Program-made: the position numbers and the translations under genes
NCBI GenBank assembly: GCA_040830705.1
Contig: JBFOME010000017.1
Span: 62,001 to 126,000, forward strand
Source: Ruegeria_C sp040830705
GTDB taxonomy: Bacteria; Pseudomonadota; Alphaproteobacteria; Rhodobacterales; Rhodobacteraceae
Direction of reading: 5' to 3'
Length of the DNA stretch: 64,000 nucleotides
Notes under the pieces: model-generated
What the model saw: the letters and a program-made list of their open reading frames with translations, nothing else
What the model was told of the DNA's origin: nothing
Databases searched by the model: none
In this document: one piece after another, positions 1-8,776 of the stretch
Position numbering within the stretch: the stretch's first letter is position 1
How the letters are laid out: each line of letters opens with the position of its first letter

Positions 1-242
1 CTCATCCCGGCAATCATCGCCCCTAGCGCCACAATGTGGATCAGCATGATCGCCCGGTCGTTCCACAACACACCCACCGCGAACCAGCCGAACACTCCAA
101 CCAAAAACAAGTAGAGGTTCATCGGGGTCCAGCCGATGGCAGTGGCTGTATAGCCCATGATCTGGATGATCGAGGCTACCCACTTGATGGTAAAGGCGAT
201 GCGCTCTTTCAGGGGTGCGCTCAGAGAGATCGCGTGTGACAT
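1..242 (-). CDS. Small membrane protein, DUF6552-like (3' end outside window)
   Basis: The reading frame opens with ATG at 242 and stays open to the left edge, giving 80 residues without a stop, so the C-terminus is missing. After a short polar start (MSHAISLSAPLKERIAFT) the protein is almost wholly hydrophobic: a segment around residues 20-40 ending near GYTATAIGW, a second around 44-60 containing FLVGVFGW, and a third beginning at AIMLIHIVALGAM. This matches short integral membrane proteins common in Rhodobacteraceae that are annotated only as hypothetical or DUF6552; the family link is from memory. No function can be assigned. It diverges from the LysR-type gene at 380, so the 137-bp gap holds both promoters. 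Confidence 0.6.
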   Translation of the reverse strand, partial: MSHAISLSAPLKERIAFTIKWVASIIQIMGYTATAIGWTPMNLYLFLVGVFGWFAVGVLWNDRAIMLIHIVALGAMIAGM

Positions 243-379
243 CCATTTCTATCCTTTGGGCAAAATGTCTCGGGTTGGTGTAGGCGTGTCCGGCCTGTTT
301 GCGGAGCGGATGTAACAGTGCAGGGTGCCCGATGCGCTCCAGAATTGATGTCGTGTGACTGTAGGAATATTATCGGCTC

Positions 380-1258
380 ATGGCCCCACTGCCTCCTCTC
401 AACGCGCTGCGTGCCTTTGATGCCGCGGGCCGTCACCTGAATTTTCGGGCGGCGGCGGATGAATTGGGCGTGACGCAGGGTGCCGTAGCGCAACACGTGC
501 GACAGTTGGAGGCGCAGCTGGGCGTTCCGCTTTTCGAAAGACAGCCCAAGGGTCTGTCCTTCACCCCTGCCGGGCGGGGGTATCACGCGCGCATCGCAGC
601 GGCGTTTCAGGACCTGCGTGTGGCGACGGATGCGCTGCGGCCGGAGCCGGGCAGGGTTTTGATCAGTGTGACGCCAACCTTTGCATCCAAATGGCTGATA
701 CCGCATTTGCCCGAGTTCGCTGCAGCGTATCCGGACATTGATCTGCAGATTCTCGCAACCGAAAATATCATGCGGTTTCATGGTGATGGGATCGACCTGG
801 CGGTTCGGCAGGGCCAGCCGCCCTTTGGGGCCGCGCTGGAGGTGATGCGCCTTTTCCGGCAAGAGATCATCGCCGTTGCCGCGCCCTCGCTGGTGACGGG
901 CCATCCATTGCCGCTTGATCCTGCTATCTTTGCGGCCTTGCCCAAGTTGCACGATACCCATGACCTCTGGCCCGGTTTCCTGGAAGAGCTTGGCATCCAG
1001 GATCAAAGTGGGCGCGGCTTGCGCCTGAGCCAGACCGACTTGTCGATAGATGCGGCGCGTGCGGGGCAGGGGATCGCGCTGGTCAGCCGTTTCCTTGTCG
1101 CCCGCGACATTGTAGCCGGACAGCTTGCGCAGATCAGACCCGAGATGCTTAACGGGAAGCAGGATTTCTATCTGCTGGCAGAGCGCCGCAAACGGCGCGA
1201 TCCCGCTACGCAGGCGGTACTGGACTGGTTTGCCTTGCATGCCGAACCGGATCGCTGA
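380..1258 (+). CDS. LysR-family transcriptional regulator, GcvA-like
   Basis: A 292-residue LysR-type regulator. The N-terminal winged helix-turn-helix (about residues 5-65) opens with the GcvA-type sequence PPLNALRAFDAAGRHLNF, followed by AADELGVTQGAVAQHVRQLE as recognition helix and FERQPKGLSFTPAG as wing. The remaining 200 residues form the usual effector-binding domain (about 90-290). GcvA-type members often control neighbouring amino-acid or small-molecule genes. The nearest candidate is the divergent membrane protein gene at 242, but nothing here names the effector. Length and domain order are normal. It converges with the kinase gene, leaving only 17 bp between stop codons. Confidence 0.9.
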   Translation: MAPLPPLNALRAFDAAGRHLNFRAAADELGVTQGAVAQHVRQLEAQLGVPLFERQPKGLSFTPAGRGYHARIAAAFQDLRVATDALRPEPGRVLISVTPTFASKWLIPHLPEFAAAYPDIDLQILATENIMRFHGDGIDLAVRQGQPPFGAALEVMRLFRQEIIAVAAPSLVTGHPLPLDPAIFAALPKLHDTHDLWPGFLEELGIQDQSGRGLRLSQTDLSIDAARAGQGIALVSRFLVARDIVAGQLAQIRPEMLNGKQDFYLLAERRKRRDPATQAVLDWFALHAEPDR

Positions 1259-1275
1259 GCCAATGAGCCGTCCGT

Positions 1276-3474
1276 CTACTCACTAGCGACCGTGGTCAGG
1301 ATCTTGCTGTTGAGCGAGATGATGTTTGTCTCGTCATTGCGGCTGCTGTCACGCAGCGCCTCGGCATATCCCGTCGCGGATTCGGTCGTAGGCCGCATTT
1401 CGTTGAAAAGCGGCTTGTCTGAGTGGATCGCGATGACCTTGCTTTTGCCAAGTGCGCTGTCATCCACCATAAAGGCGATGCCGCCGTTCTTTTCGCTTTC
1501 CTCCAGAGAATAGGCGACCCGAACGGATTTCACACCCCTGTCCCCTCTGCGCAGGTCAGGGATGCTGTTATCGGCGCGCGAGATGTTGGGCAGCAGATGG
1601 AACACGTTGCCCGACACATCAATGACCGACACCGAGAGAAATCCCTCCCTAACTTCACGCGGCAAGATAACGTCGATGATCGGGTTTTCACCCACTACGA
1701 AGGCACCCTCCTCGCTCTGCCACTCATCGGTGCCACCATTCCGGAAATCGATTGAGATCGGGCCCGGCGGCGCCGAGGGCAGGAAGTTTTCGATCAGGCA
1801 TAGGGTCGGGTTCAGAACCTCGACATCGGCCTCTACGGGCCGGTCGCCTGCGACTGCTCCGAGGCCGGATTGCAAAGCCGCCAGGGTTGCCTCTCCAGCG
1901 ACAGTCCCAGAAAACGCGATTGGCGTGTCGGGGCCGTAGCCGGTGGAGGGGGGGCGGATCAGATCGAGGGGTCCGCAATCGGCCATGCTGTCCAGCACCG
2001 ATTGTACCGAGGCGGAGGCGAGGAAAAGCGGCTCAAGTTCGATGTCGATCTCACCGGTCAGGCCACCGGGGAGGCCATCTGCAAAGGCCTGAATGACCTG
2101 GTCATGCACCTGCTTGTCGGTGGTATCGCCGCTCAACTGGGCGCTATTGCCACTGACGGATAACCGCCAGGTATCCAGATCGGCCAGGGTATCGACAATC
2201 GATGTGACGCCTTGTCCCCAGTCGGGTGAGATGTCACCTGATGCCAGTGTCAGATCGGCCGTCCCCTGCTGTAGCGTCATTTCGTCGGTTAGCTCGGTGC
2301 GCACCGCTTCCGATGGCGCAAAGCCGGTGGCGCGCGGCGGAAGACCCTCGCGCTTTTCGACGACCAGCGTATAGGGCTGTACTACAGGGTAGTTCGGGCC
2401 CAGAAAGCTGTCGAAAATGCCGCCAAAATAACCGCCCGCTGCAAGCGCAACCATAGCAACGGCTACACCGCCTGCGATCAGGCCGCCGCTACCGCCTTTT
2501 TCCTGTGTTGCCGCAGGTCGGGACGGCGGCGGGGTAGAGGGCGGGGTGCTGGAAGGCGGTACCGACTGATCGTCACTTTCGGTGGCCGCTGCACGTGGCA
2601 CGATGACGGTGGCGTCCTCCAGCGCAGGCTCGTCCGCGAAGGGCACCGGGCCACCATTGGATAACGCTTGCAACACGGCTGTCGCACTTTGGAACCGGTC
2701 AGCAGGCTCAGGTGCTGTCATCTTGTCTATGATGGACTTCAGCGGCTCGGGGACACCCTCGGTATCCAGCAGTTTTTTCTTGTTCTCGACCACTTCCATT
2801 GGGTTGCGGCCCGCTTGCGGCGATTGTCCCCTGAAGTTGGCCAGCAACAACGCACCCAGCGAATATATGTCGGTACGGCTGTCGGTTTTGCCCGATAGCT
2901 GTTCGGGCGCGGCATACGCATATTTGCCGGCAAATTCGTTTCCGACAATGGTTTCGGCACCAGGATTGGTATCCTTGGCGATCCCGAAATCGATGATCAC
3001 TGCCTGCGACGGATCGCCGTCGCGCAGGATGATATTGTCGGGGCTCAGATCCCGGTGGACGATATTGCGTGCATGAGCCGCCTCCAGCCCCTCGCAGACC
3101 CTTTTGCAGACCGTCAGCAATTGATCAGGCGGCATCGGCCCCTGTTTCAGCTTCTGGTCCAGACCCGGGCCATCGACAAAATCCATGACCAGATAGACAT
3201 GGCCCTCGGGCGTGCGGTTGTTCTCGGAGTAGCGGACTACCGCATCATGGCGGATCTCACGGATTTCCTCTTCTCGCGTGAGCAAGACAAGGAAATCCTC
3301 ATTGCTGGAAAACTCGGCCTTGAGAACCTTAAGCGCTGCAAGCCGCCCCGATATTTCAGAGCGGGCGCGATAGACATCTGAGGTACCGCCCCGCCCCAGA
3401 ATAGCCTCGATCCGGTATGTATTGTTGACCAGGTCTCCGGGTTGGAACAGGTCACCGGCGCGGGATTCGGTCAT
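1276..3474 (-). CDS. Transmembrane Ser/Thr protein kinase with periplasmic C-terminal domain
   Basis: A 732-residue eukaryotic-type kinase. Catalytic features are intact: glycine loop GRGGTSDV at 27-34, ATP lysine K49 in ALKVLK, catalytic loop HRDLSPDN at 140-147 and DFG at 162-164. A low-complexity Pro/Ser/Thr linker (about 300-325) precedes one hydrophobic segment (about 333-355), so the last 370 residues should be periplasmic. The tail contains a stretch (HLLPNISRADNSIP) resembling the DUF4384 domains found in other bacterial kinases; that is a weak family call. The gene lies 38 bp downstream of an OmpA-like gene on the same strand and is probably cotranscribed with it. Kinase plus cell-wall-binding partner suggests sensing or reporting envelope state. 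Its substrates are unknown. Confidence 0.88.
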   Translation of the reverse strand: MTESRAGDLFQPGDLVNNTYRIEAILGRGGTSDVYRARSEISGRLAALKVLKAEFSSNEDFLVLLTREEEIREIRHDAVVRYSENNRTPEGHVYLVMDFVDGPGLDQKLKQGPMPPDQLLTVCKRVCEGLEAAHARNIVHRDLSPDNIILRDGDPSQAVIIDFGIAKDTNPGAETIVGNEFAGKYAYAAPEQLSGKTDSRTDIYSLGALLLANFRGQSPQAGRNPMEVVENKKKLLDTEGVPEPLKSIIDKMTAPEPADRFQSATAVLQALSNGGPVPFADEPALEDATVIVPRAAATESDDQSVPPSSTPPSTPPPSRPAATQEKGGSGGLIAGGVAVAMVALAAGGYFGGIFDSFLGPNYPVVQPYTLVVEKREGLPPRATGFAPSEAVRTELTDEMTLQQGTADLTLASGDISPDWGQGVTSIVDTLADLDTWRLSVSGNSAQLSGDTTDKQVHDQVIQAFADGLPGGLTGEIDIELEPLFLASASVQSVLDSMADCGPLDLIRPPSTGYGPDTPIAFSGTVAGEATLAALQSGLGAVAGDRPVEADVEVLNPTLCLIENFLPSAPPGPISIDFRNGGTDEWQSEEGAFVVGENPIIDVILPREVREGFLSVSVIDVSGNVFHLLPNISRADNSIPDLRRGDRGVKSVRVAYSLEESEKNGGIAFMVDDSALGKSKVIAIHSDKPLFNEMRPTTESATGYAEALRDSSRNDETNIISLNSKILTTVASE

Positions 3475-3512
3475 GCAGGCCTCGGGATTTCAAGCGTTCT
3501 GCAGTGACCCTA

Positions 3513-4088
3513 TCAGCCAAGCGCCTGGAATTCGACCCGCCGATTTTCATCCGCGCGTGGGTTTGCGGCATTAAAGGGCTGGCTTTCACCCGCGCCGACA
3601 GCTTCGAGCCGGAATTCGTCGATACCACAATCGCTTACAAGGTGGCGCTTCACTTCTTTGGCGCGCAGTAGGGACAGATTTTCATTATAAGCCGCCGATC
3701 CGGAACTATCAGTATGGCCGATGATCTGGAACACGTTCACGTCTACACCCTGCATTGCGCTGCAAAGCGCCGTCAATTTGGGCTTCTGATCGTCGCGCAG
3801 CGCAGCGCTGTCAAAATCAAAGCTGATCTGGATGTTAACCTGCTGGTCCTTCGGAACCGCCGTGTATTCTGCCGGAGCCGTCGCAACGGTCGTTGCCGTA
3901 TCATCCGAGGCTGGCTCCTGTTGGCCTGAAGGAACAATCACCAATCCGCGCGTCTTCTGTTTATTGAACGCATCGGTGATTTCCTCGGCCGTCAATTCAG
4001 ACGCATTCTGCGCAAGCGCGGTCTGAACCGAAACAACTGCAACCAGGGCAGGGACACAAAGGCGGGTTAGTGATTTGATCGCGCACAT
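3513..4088 (-). CDS. OmpA-family peptidoglycan-binding protein
   Basis: A 191-residue exported protein. Residues 1-26 form a Sec signal peptide ending near VQTALA, followed by a short linker. The C-terminal half (about 88-190) is an OmpA-like domain: FDFDSAALRDDQKPKL, the conserved IGHTDSSGSAAYNENLSLLRA and a closing GAGESQPF...NRRVEF. Such domains bind diaminopimelate-type peptidoglycan non-covalently in the periplasm. It lacks the beta-barrel of true OmpA and no lipobox cysteine is evident, so it is likely a soluble periplasmic or wall-associated protein. It lies upstream of and in line with the kinase gene, suggesting the two act together. Confidence 0.85.
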   Translation of the reverse strand: MCAIKSLTRLCVPALVAVVSVQTALAQNASELTAEEITDAFNKQKTRGLVIVPSGQQEPASDDTATTVATAPAEYTAVPKDQQVNIQISFDFDSAALRDDQKPKLTALCSAMQGVDVNVFQIIGHTDSSGSAAYNENLSLLRAKEVKRHLVSDCGIDEFRLEAVGAGESQPFNAANPRADENRRVEFQALG

Positions 4089-4281
4089 ATTTCAGGCTCC
4101 TTCGTCGCCGGTGACCATATCTTAGGACGTCATTTGGTGCAAACTTATCTCAGGCCAAACTTGTGGGACAATGAAGAATGTCACACATACCCTATCAATC
4201 TCGGAGCTGTCCCCGTGACATCTGTCGGAGCGGATTCTAGAGTGCCCGCCGGCGGTACATGCAACAAGGATAAGGGACCCC

Positions 4282-5127
4282 ATGCGCATCGTTCCAGCGA
4301 TCATTCTGGCCGTGGCGATCATACTGGCTCCGATTCTGTGGTATGTTTTTCCGATCATCGTGCCGATGGAGGAGAGTTTCGAAGGCCCTGCCATCGACTC
4401 CGGGGCCCGGATCGAGATCGAGATGCTCAGCCAGCAGGTCGAGCACCTGAATAACAAGATCGACCGAATGGCCAACGAGTTGAGCCAGGTCCAGATCGGC
4501 GGCGTGACGTTGTTGCAAGAAGACTATGATGATGCGGCCGATTCGTTTGGCTACGACAGCTCAACCCCGAACGAGATTATCGATGCCTATGCGCAGGTTG
4601 TTCTGATCGCCGACCGGGACAACGTGAATGATGGCCTCCAGCTTGCGCGGCCATCATTTTTGCGGGAAACCTTCGGGCTTCCTCGCGAAGACCTGAGCAA
4701 TGATTGCCAGCCGATGACGAACGAGCGGCTAAAATCAAAGCTGGTTCTGGAACAGGTCGGACCGGTTCGTGTACGGATGTTGAAACCAGCTGTGGAATCT
4801 CTGCGGAATGTTTTTGACAATATCAAACGAACGGATCCCGATCTCTATGCGCGCATCAACACGGCGGGTTCGCTGTGCGTAAGGTTTATCCGGGGCTCGA
4901 CCACTTCGGCATCTGCTCATGCCTATGGTTTGGCGGTCGATCTGAACATTGACGGTGTGCTGGACACTCTGGGAGACGGCAAGACCCAGTTGGGTCTGAC
5001 CATCCTTGCGGACTTCTTTCGGCAAGAAGGCTGGGTGTGGGGTGCAGCCTGGGGTCGCGAGGATTCGATGCATTTCGAAGTGAGCCGCGACAAAATCGAA
5101 GAATGGGTCGATCAGGGTCTGCTGTGA
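4282..5127 (+). CDS. M15-family peptidase (D-Ala-D-Ala carboxypeptidase-like)
   Basis: A 281-residue protein with an N-terminal hydrophobic anchor (about residues 3-27), a short amphipathic, probably coiled segment (43-70), and a C-terminal M15 metallopeptidase domain. Zinc-site motifs are visible: SAHAYGLAVD at 211-220 (His213 and Asp220) and MHFE at 263-266 (His264). M15 enzymes of this kind cleave peptide cross-links of peptidoglycan, and the membrane anchor places the domain in the periplasm. The gene diverges from the OmpA/kinase pair across 193 bp, so this end of the window looks envelope-related. The exact bond cut cannot be told from sequence. Confidence 0.82.
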   Translation: MRIVPAIILAVAIILAPILWYVFPIIVPMEESFEGPAIDSGARIEIEMLSQQVEHLNNKIDRMANELSQVQIGGVTLLQEDYDDAADSFGYDSSTPNEIIDAYAQVVLIADRDNVNDGLQLARPSFLRETFGLPREDLSNDCQPMTNERLKSKLVLEQVGPVRVRMLKPAVESLRNVFDNIKRTDPDLYARINTAGSLCVRFIRGSTTSASAHAYGLAVDLNIDGVLDTLGDGKTQLGLTILADFFRQEGWVWGAAWGREDSMHFEVSRDKIEEWVDQGLL

Positions 5128-5359
5128 TCCGAAGTTCTGGCGATACGCGCCGTAGTACGACCGGCACGCAAAGTTCACCCTAATTTACCATAATGCGACT
5201 TATGCAAATGGAGGGTTGCGGCTCAGACATCGCTTGTGCCGCACAATTTTTCAGCAATTTGAAGAACTCTGCCCGTCAACTGAGCATCCTGTCGGCCTAA
5301 GATCCAAGCGGATGGTATTCCAATTGAGGTCTCGAGATCCGAAGTCCAACTGACTGGAT

Positions 5360-5944
5360 ATGAGCAACAACTTAACCGTCGTAGTGGTCGAGCAGAACCA
5401 AGAGCGCGCTTTCGCAATCGTGGACGCGTTGAAAGAGTCCGGCGATGTAGACGTTATTGTCATCGGGGATGTTTCGGGGTTGGCGCGCAAGATTGCGATG
5501 CATAGTCCCGATATCGTCTTAATTGATATCGACAACCCTTCTCGTGACATGCTCGAAGAACTCACGGTTGCCTCCGGGCCGATGGACCGGCCAGTTGCAA
5601 TGTTTGTATCTGGTGCTGCTGGTGGATTAGCCAAAGCCGCCGTTGAGGCCGGCGTTTCTGCATATGTTGTCGATGGCCTGCAAGCCGAACGCATAAAGCC
5701 TGTCATGGACACGGCAATTGCCCGATTTCAGGTCCTGCGCCAGATGCGTGTGGAATTGGCAGAAACGCGCCGGGCGCTGGAAGAGCGCAAAGTGATCGAT
5801 CGGGCCAAAGGCTTGATCATGAAAGCCAAGGGAATACCCGAGGATGAAGCCTACGCTCTAATGCGCAAAGCGGCGATGAATGAAAATCGTCGCGTCGCGG
5901 ATGTTGCGCAGGCGTTGGTGACCGCATCGGGGCTCCTGTCATGA
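5360..5944 (+). CDS. nasT: ANTAR-domain antitermination regulator NasT
   Basis: A 194-residue protein with an N-terminal receiver-like domain (about 1-120) and a C-terminal ANTAR RNA-binding domain (about 130-190, containing RALEERKVIDRAKGLIMKAK). The receiver keeps an aspartate in VLIDIDNPSRD, but the acidic pair that normally binds Mg is replaced by EQ near residues 8-9, as expected for NasT, which is controlled by protein binding rather than phosphorylation. In characterised systems NasT binds a leader RNA hairpin and prevents termination, and NasS holds it inactive when nitrate/nitrite is absent. The stop codon overlaps the nasS start by 4 bp, and a fitting leader lies just upstream of nrtA. 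Confidence 0.93.
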   Translation: MSNNLTVVVVEQNQERAFAIVDALKESGDVDVIVIGDVSGLARKIAMHSPDIVLIDIDNPSRDMLEELTVASGPMDRPVAMFVSGAAGGLAKAAVEAGVSAYVVDGLQAERIKPVMDTAIARFQVLRQMRVELAETRRALEERKVIDRAKGLIMKAKGIPEDEAYALMRKAAMNENRRVADVAQALVTASGLLS

Positions 5945-7110
5945 GGACCGTTACACTCCCCGTCGCATATATGCCCCTGGTCGATGCAGCCCCGCTTATT
6001 GTGGCGCGCGAAATGGGATTTGATCATGCCGAGGGTATCTCGCTCGATTTGCGCCCGGCTCCATCCTGGTCATCATTGCGGGATATGCTGGCTTTTGGCC
6101 ATGTGGACGCGGCGCATTTGCTGTCTCCGATACCGGTAGCAATGGCTTTGGGGTTGGGAGGGATCGCAACGTCTCTGTCTGCGGTTTCTGTCTTATCCCT
6201 GAACGGCAACGTCATTGGTGTCGGGACGCAGCTGGCGCATCGGATGGCGGATCAGGGATACGGGTTCGACTTCGTAGATGCCAAGCAAGCGGGGGCGGCA
6301 TTGGCTGAGGCTGCAGCAGATGTTCTGGTCTTTGGCGTTCCGTTTCCCTTCTCTATGCATGTCGAGTTGTTGAGATATTGGGTGGCGGGAACTGCGCTGG
6401 CCAACAAGCAGGTCGAAATACGCACTGTTCCCCCCCCTCTCATGGCGCAGGCGCTGGCCGCCGGAGAGATCGATGCGTTTTGCGTGGGCGAACCCTGGGG
6501 CTCTTTTGCGGTGGACGATCAGGTTGGTGCGTTGCTGCTGCCCGGTCGCGCGATCTGGACCTGCGCACCGGAAAAAGTCCTGGCTGTCAGAAATGACTGG
6601 GCAGAAACCGAACCTCATCTTCTGGGTAGCCTGATGCGCGCAGTTTGGCAGGCTGGGCGGTGGCTTTCGACCTCGGAAAGCCGAACCACTGCGTCCGAAA
6701 TGCTGTCGCGGAAAGCTTACCTAAATGTATCACCGGAGTTGGTCGACCGCGCCTTGATGGGCGCGTTTACGATTTCCGCACGTGGTGAGCAGCGCCATGT
6801 GGACGGGTTCGTCGAGTTCTTCGAAGGTGCCGCGAGTTTTCCCTGGCGCAGTCAGGCCAAGTGGATCGCCCATCAACTGGCGGAACGAAACGGAATCGAT
6901 GCGAGCACCGCAGAACGGCAGGCAGCAAAGGTCTTCCGCAGTGATCTCTATCGGCGAGAATTGCAGGGAAGCGGAGTCGAAACCCCCGGTGCGTCCGAGA
7001 AAGTGGAAGGTGCTCTGCCCGAAGCAACAGCAGTGGCGTCGGCCAATGGCAGCTTGATTCTGCCACAGAACGTCTTTTTTGACCGACGCATTTTCGAGCC
7101 GTCCATTTAG
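5941..7110 (+). CDS. nasS: Nitrate/nitrite-sensing protein NasS (NrtA-like, cytoplasmic)
   Basis: A 389-residue protein of the CmpA/NrtA substrate-binding family without a signal peptide, starting directly with the binding fold (TVTLPVAYMPLVDAAPLIVAR). The substrate-domain segments FGVPFPFSMHVELLRYW and AFCVGEPWGSFAV are present. Absence of a signal, plus the 4-bp overlap with nasT, identifies it as the cytoplasmic sensor NasS, which sequesters NasT until nitrate or nitrite binds. The last 70 residues are rich in Ala/Glu and poorly conserved. The same fold recurs in the periplasmic NrtA encoded next, so these are paralogues with different locations. Confidence 0.9.
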   Translation: MRTVTLPVAYMPLVDAAPLIVAREMGFDHAEGISLDLRPAPSWSSLRDMLAFGHVDAAHLLSPIPVAMALGLGGIATSLSAVSVLSLNGNVIGVGTQLAHRMADQGYGFDFVDAKQAGAALAEAAADVLVFGVPFPFSMHVELLRYWVAGTALANKQVEIRTVPPPLMAQALAAGEIDAFCVGEPWGSFAVDDQVGALLLPGRAIWTCAPEKVLAVRNDWAETEPHLLGSLMRAVWQAGRWLSTSESRTTASEMLSRKAYLNVSPELVDRALMGAFTISARGEQRHVDGFVEFFEGAASFPWRSQAKWIAHQLAERNGIDASTAERQAAKVFRSDLYRRELQGSGVETPGASEKVEGALPEATAVASANGSLILPQNVFFDRRIFEPSI

Positions 7111-7126
7111 TTATGCACAAAAAATT

Positions 7127-7158
7127 TGCACTGCAGCGAGAATCGATGCTGCATTGCA
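7127..7158 (+). ncRNA. Leader hairpin 1 upstream of nrtA
   Basis: An imperfect stem-loop just after the nasS stop. TTGCA and TGCAGC on the 5' side pair with GCTGCA and TGCA on the 3' side around a single C/T mismatch, leaving a 10-base loop (7138-7147). It is the first strong fold in the nrtA leader. The loop does not show the conserved A1/G4 hexaloop expected for ANTAR targets, so its part in NasT binding is uncertain. Confidence 0.4.
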
Positions 7159-7223
7159 GAAAAGTTGCGCCCAATGCCGGAATCCTGATGACGGCCGGTA
7201 TCGCAAATGTCTTAATTGAAGCA

Positions 7224-7247
7224 TCGGAAGGCAACGACGCCGACCGA
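7224..7247 (+). ncRNA. Candidate NasT (ANTAR) target hairpin
   Basis: TCGG (7224-7227) pairs with CCGA (7244-7247) and GGC (7230-7232) pairs with GCC (7239-7241), separated by a symmetric AA/GA internal loop and closed by the hexaloop AACGAC. ANTAR proteins recognise hexaloops with A at position 1 and G at position 4, and this loop fits. It stands 39 bases before the terminator hairpin at 7287, the geometry expected of NasT antitermination. Confidence 0.55.
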
Positions 7248-7286
7248 AAGGAATTTGCCCAAAATAACGGGCTTCTCACCAGAGCA

Positions 7287-7341
7287 AAGCCGCTCGACCA
7301 ACCGCCACTCCTCCCGGCGGTGTGTGTCGGCGGCTTTTTTT
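7287..7341 (+). terminator. Leader terminator before nrtA (NasT-controlled attenuator)
   Basis: An outer stem AAGCCGC (7287-7293) with GCGGCTT (7330-7336) and an inner stem ACCGCC (7301-7306) with GGCGGT (7316-7321) lead into seven T residues (7335-7341). It is a textbook intrinsic terminator placed 61 bp upstream of nrtA and downstream of nasS, so it would stop read-through unless antiterminated. Together with the hexaloop hairpin upstream and nasT next door, it is best read as the control point for the nitrate operon. Confidence 0.75.
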
Positions 7342-7402
7342 GTTTGCCCGAAGACAAGCGGGCAGTCACCGCCCGAAATGGGCCGGACCGAAAGGGACCG
7401 AG

Positions 7403-8767
7403 ATGAAAAAACTAGTTCTGAGCCTTGTGGCAGCCACAGCGCTTGTTTCTCCGGCACTCGCTGAGCTGGAGCTGGAAAAAGACGAACTGACCTTTGGTTT
7501 TATCAAGCTGACAGATATGGCGCCGCTGGCCGTGGCCTATGAGCAGGGCTATTTTCTGGACGAAGGCCTGTTTGTGACGCTTGAGGCGCAGGCCAACTGG
7601 AAAGTCCTGCTGGACGGTGTGATCGATGGTCAGTTGGATGGCGCGCATATGCTGGCTGGTCAGCCGTTGGCCGCCACTATCGGATATGGCACCGAGGCGC
7701 ATATCGTCACCCCGTTTTCGATGGACCTGAACGGCAACGGCATCACGGTTTCAAATGAGATCTGGGAAGAGATGAAGCCCAACATCCCTGTGATGGATGA
7801 TGGTCGACCCCAACATCCGATCAGTGCTGAGGCGCTGGCCCCGGTGGTCGAAAAGTACAAGTCCGAAGGCAAGCCTTTCAACATGGGCATGGTCTTCCCG
7901 GTTTCGACCCACAATTACGAGCTGCGCTATTGGCTGGCCGCAGGTGGTCTGCATCCGGGCTTTTACAGCCCTGACAACGTAACGGGTCAGATCGGCGCGG
8001 ATGTGTTCCTGTCGGTGACTCCTCCTCCGCAGATGCCCGCCACTTTGGAGGCTGGGACAATCTATGGCTATTGCGTGGGCGAGCCGTGGAACCAGCAAGC
8101 TGTGTTCAAAGGTATCGGCGTGCCGGTGATCACTGACTACGAGCTATGGAAGAACAACCCCGAGAAAGTATTCGGCATCACTGCCGAGTTCGCCGAGGAA
8201 TACCCTAACACCACGCTTGCCGTGACCAAGGCGTTGATCCGCGCCGCAATCTGGCTTGATGAAAACGACAACGCCAACCGCCCGGAAGCGGTCGAAATCC
8301 TGAGCCGTCCCGAATACGTTGGCGCAGACTATGACGTCATCGCCAACTCGATGACCGGCACCTTCGAATATGAAAAAGGCGACAAGCGCGAAGTTCCCGA
8401 TTTCAACGTGTTCTTTCGTTACAACGCCACCTACCCGTTCTATTCGGATGCCGTTTGGTACCTGACCCAGATGCGCCGCTGGGGTCAGATCGCGGACGCC
8501 AAACCGGACAGCTGGTATGACGAGGTCGCCAAATCAGTCTACAAGCCCGAGATCTATCTCGATGCCGCCCGCCTGCTGGTGGACGAAGGTCTGGCGAACG
8601 AGGCGGATTTCCCCTGGAACAGCGACGGCTACAAAGCTCCGACGCCGGCCGAAGATATCATCGACGGCATCGCCTATGACGGCCGCGCGCCCAACGCTTA
8701 TCTCGAAAGCCTGTCCATCGGTTTGAAGGGCGATCAGAAGATCGTCGGTTCGGACGTACAAGGCTAA
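7403..8767 (+). CDS. nrtA: Nitrate ABC transporter, periplasmic binding protein NrtA
   Basis: A 454-residue member of the CmpA/NrtA family. ATG at 7403 is chosen because it gives a clean Sec signal peptide (MKKLVLSLVAATALVSPALA); an upstream in-frame extension would run through the leader terminator. The mature protein has the binding fold (LTFGFIKLTDMAPLAVAYEQ), the substrate segments VFPVSTHNYELRYWLAAGG and YCVGEPWNQQAVFKG, and a C-terminal region typical of nitrate binders. It captures nitrate/nitrite in the periplasm for the NrtB/NrtCD importer. It is the first gene of the transporter operon and is followed by a strong stem-loop that may raise its mRNA relative to the permease. Confidence 0.92.
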   Translation: MKKLVLSLVAATALVSPALAELELEKDELTFGFIKLTDMAPLAVAYEQGYFLDEGLFVTLEAQANWKVLLDGVIDGQLDGAHMLAGQPLAATIGYGTEAHIVTPFSMDLNGNGITVSNEIWEEMKPNIPVMDDGRPQHPISAEALAPVVEKYKSEGKPFNMGMVFPVSTHNYELRYWLAAGGLHPGFYSPDNVTGQIGADVFLSVTPPPQMPATLEAGTIYGYCVGEPWNQQAVFKGIGVPVITDYELWKNNPEKVFGITAEFAEEYPNTTLAVTKALIRAAIWLDENDNANRPEAVEILSRPEYVGADYDVIANSMTGTFEYEKGDKREVPDFNVFFRYNATYPFYSDAVWYLTQMRRWGQIADAKPDSWYDEVAKSVYKPEIYLDAARLLVDEGLANEADFPWNSDGYKAPTPAEDIIDGIAYDGRAPNAYLESLSIGLKGDQKIVGSDVQG

Positions 8768-8776
8768 TCCCGCAAT

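Noticed and set aside
221..1240. Open frame of 339 codons on the minus strand opposite the LysR gene
   Set aside because: It is antisense to a clear LysR gene, has a basic, low-complexity composition and resembles no family; a shadow of high GC codon use.
1276..4088. Kinase/OmpA pair as part of a type VI secretion cluster
   Set aside because: No Tss, Hcp, VgrG, ClpV or phosphatase gene is present nearby; the resemblance rests on the kinase alone.
5128..5359. Possible sigma-54 (-24/-12) promoter before nasT, around GGCACG at 5162
   Set aside because: The GG element is not followed by GC at the required 10-bp spacing, so the match fails.
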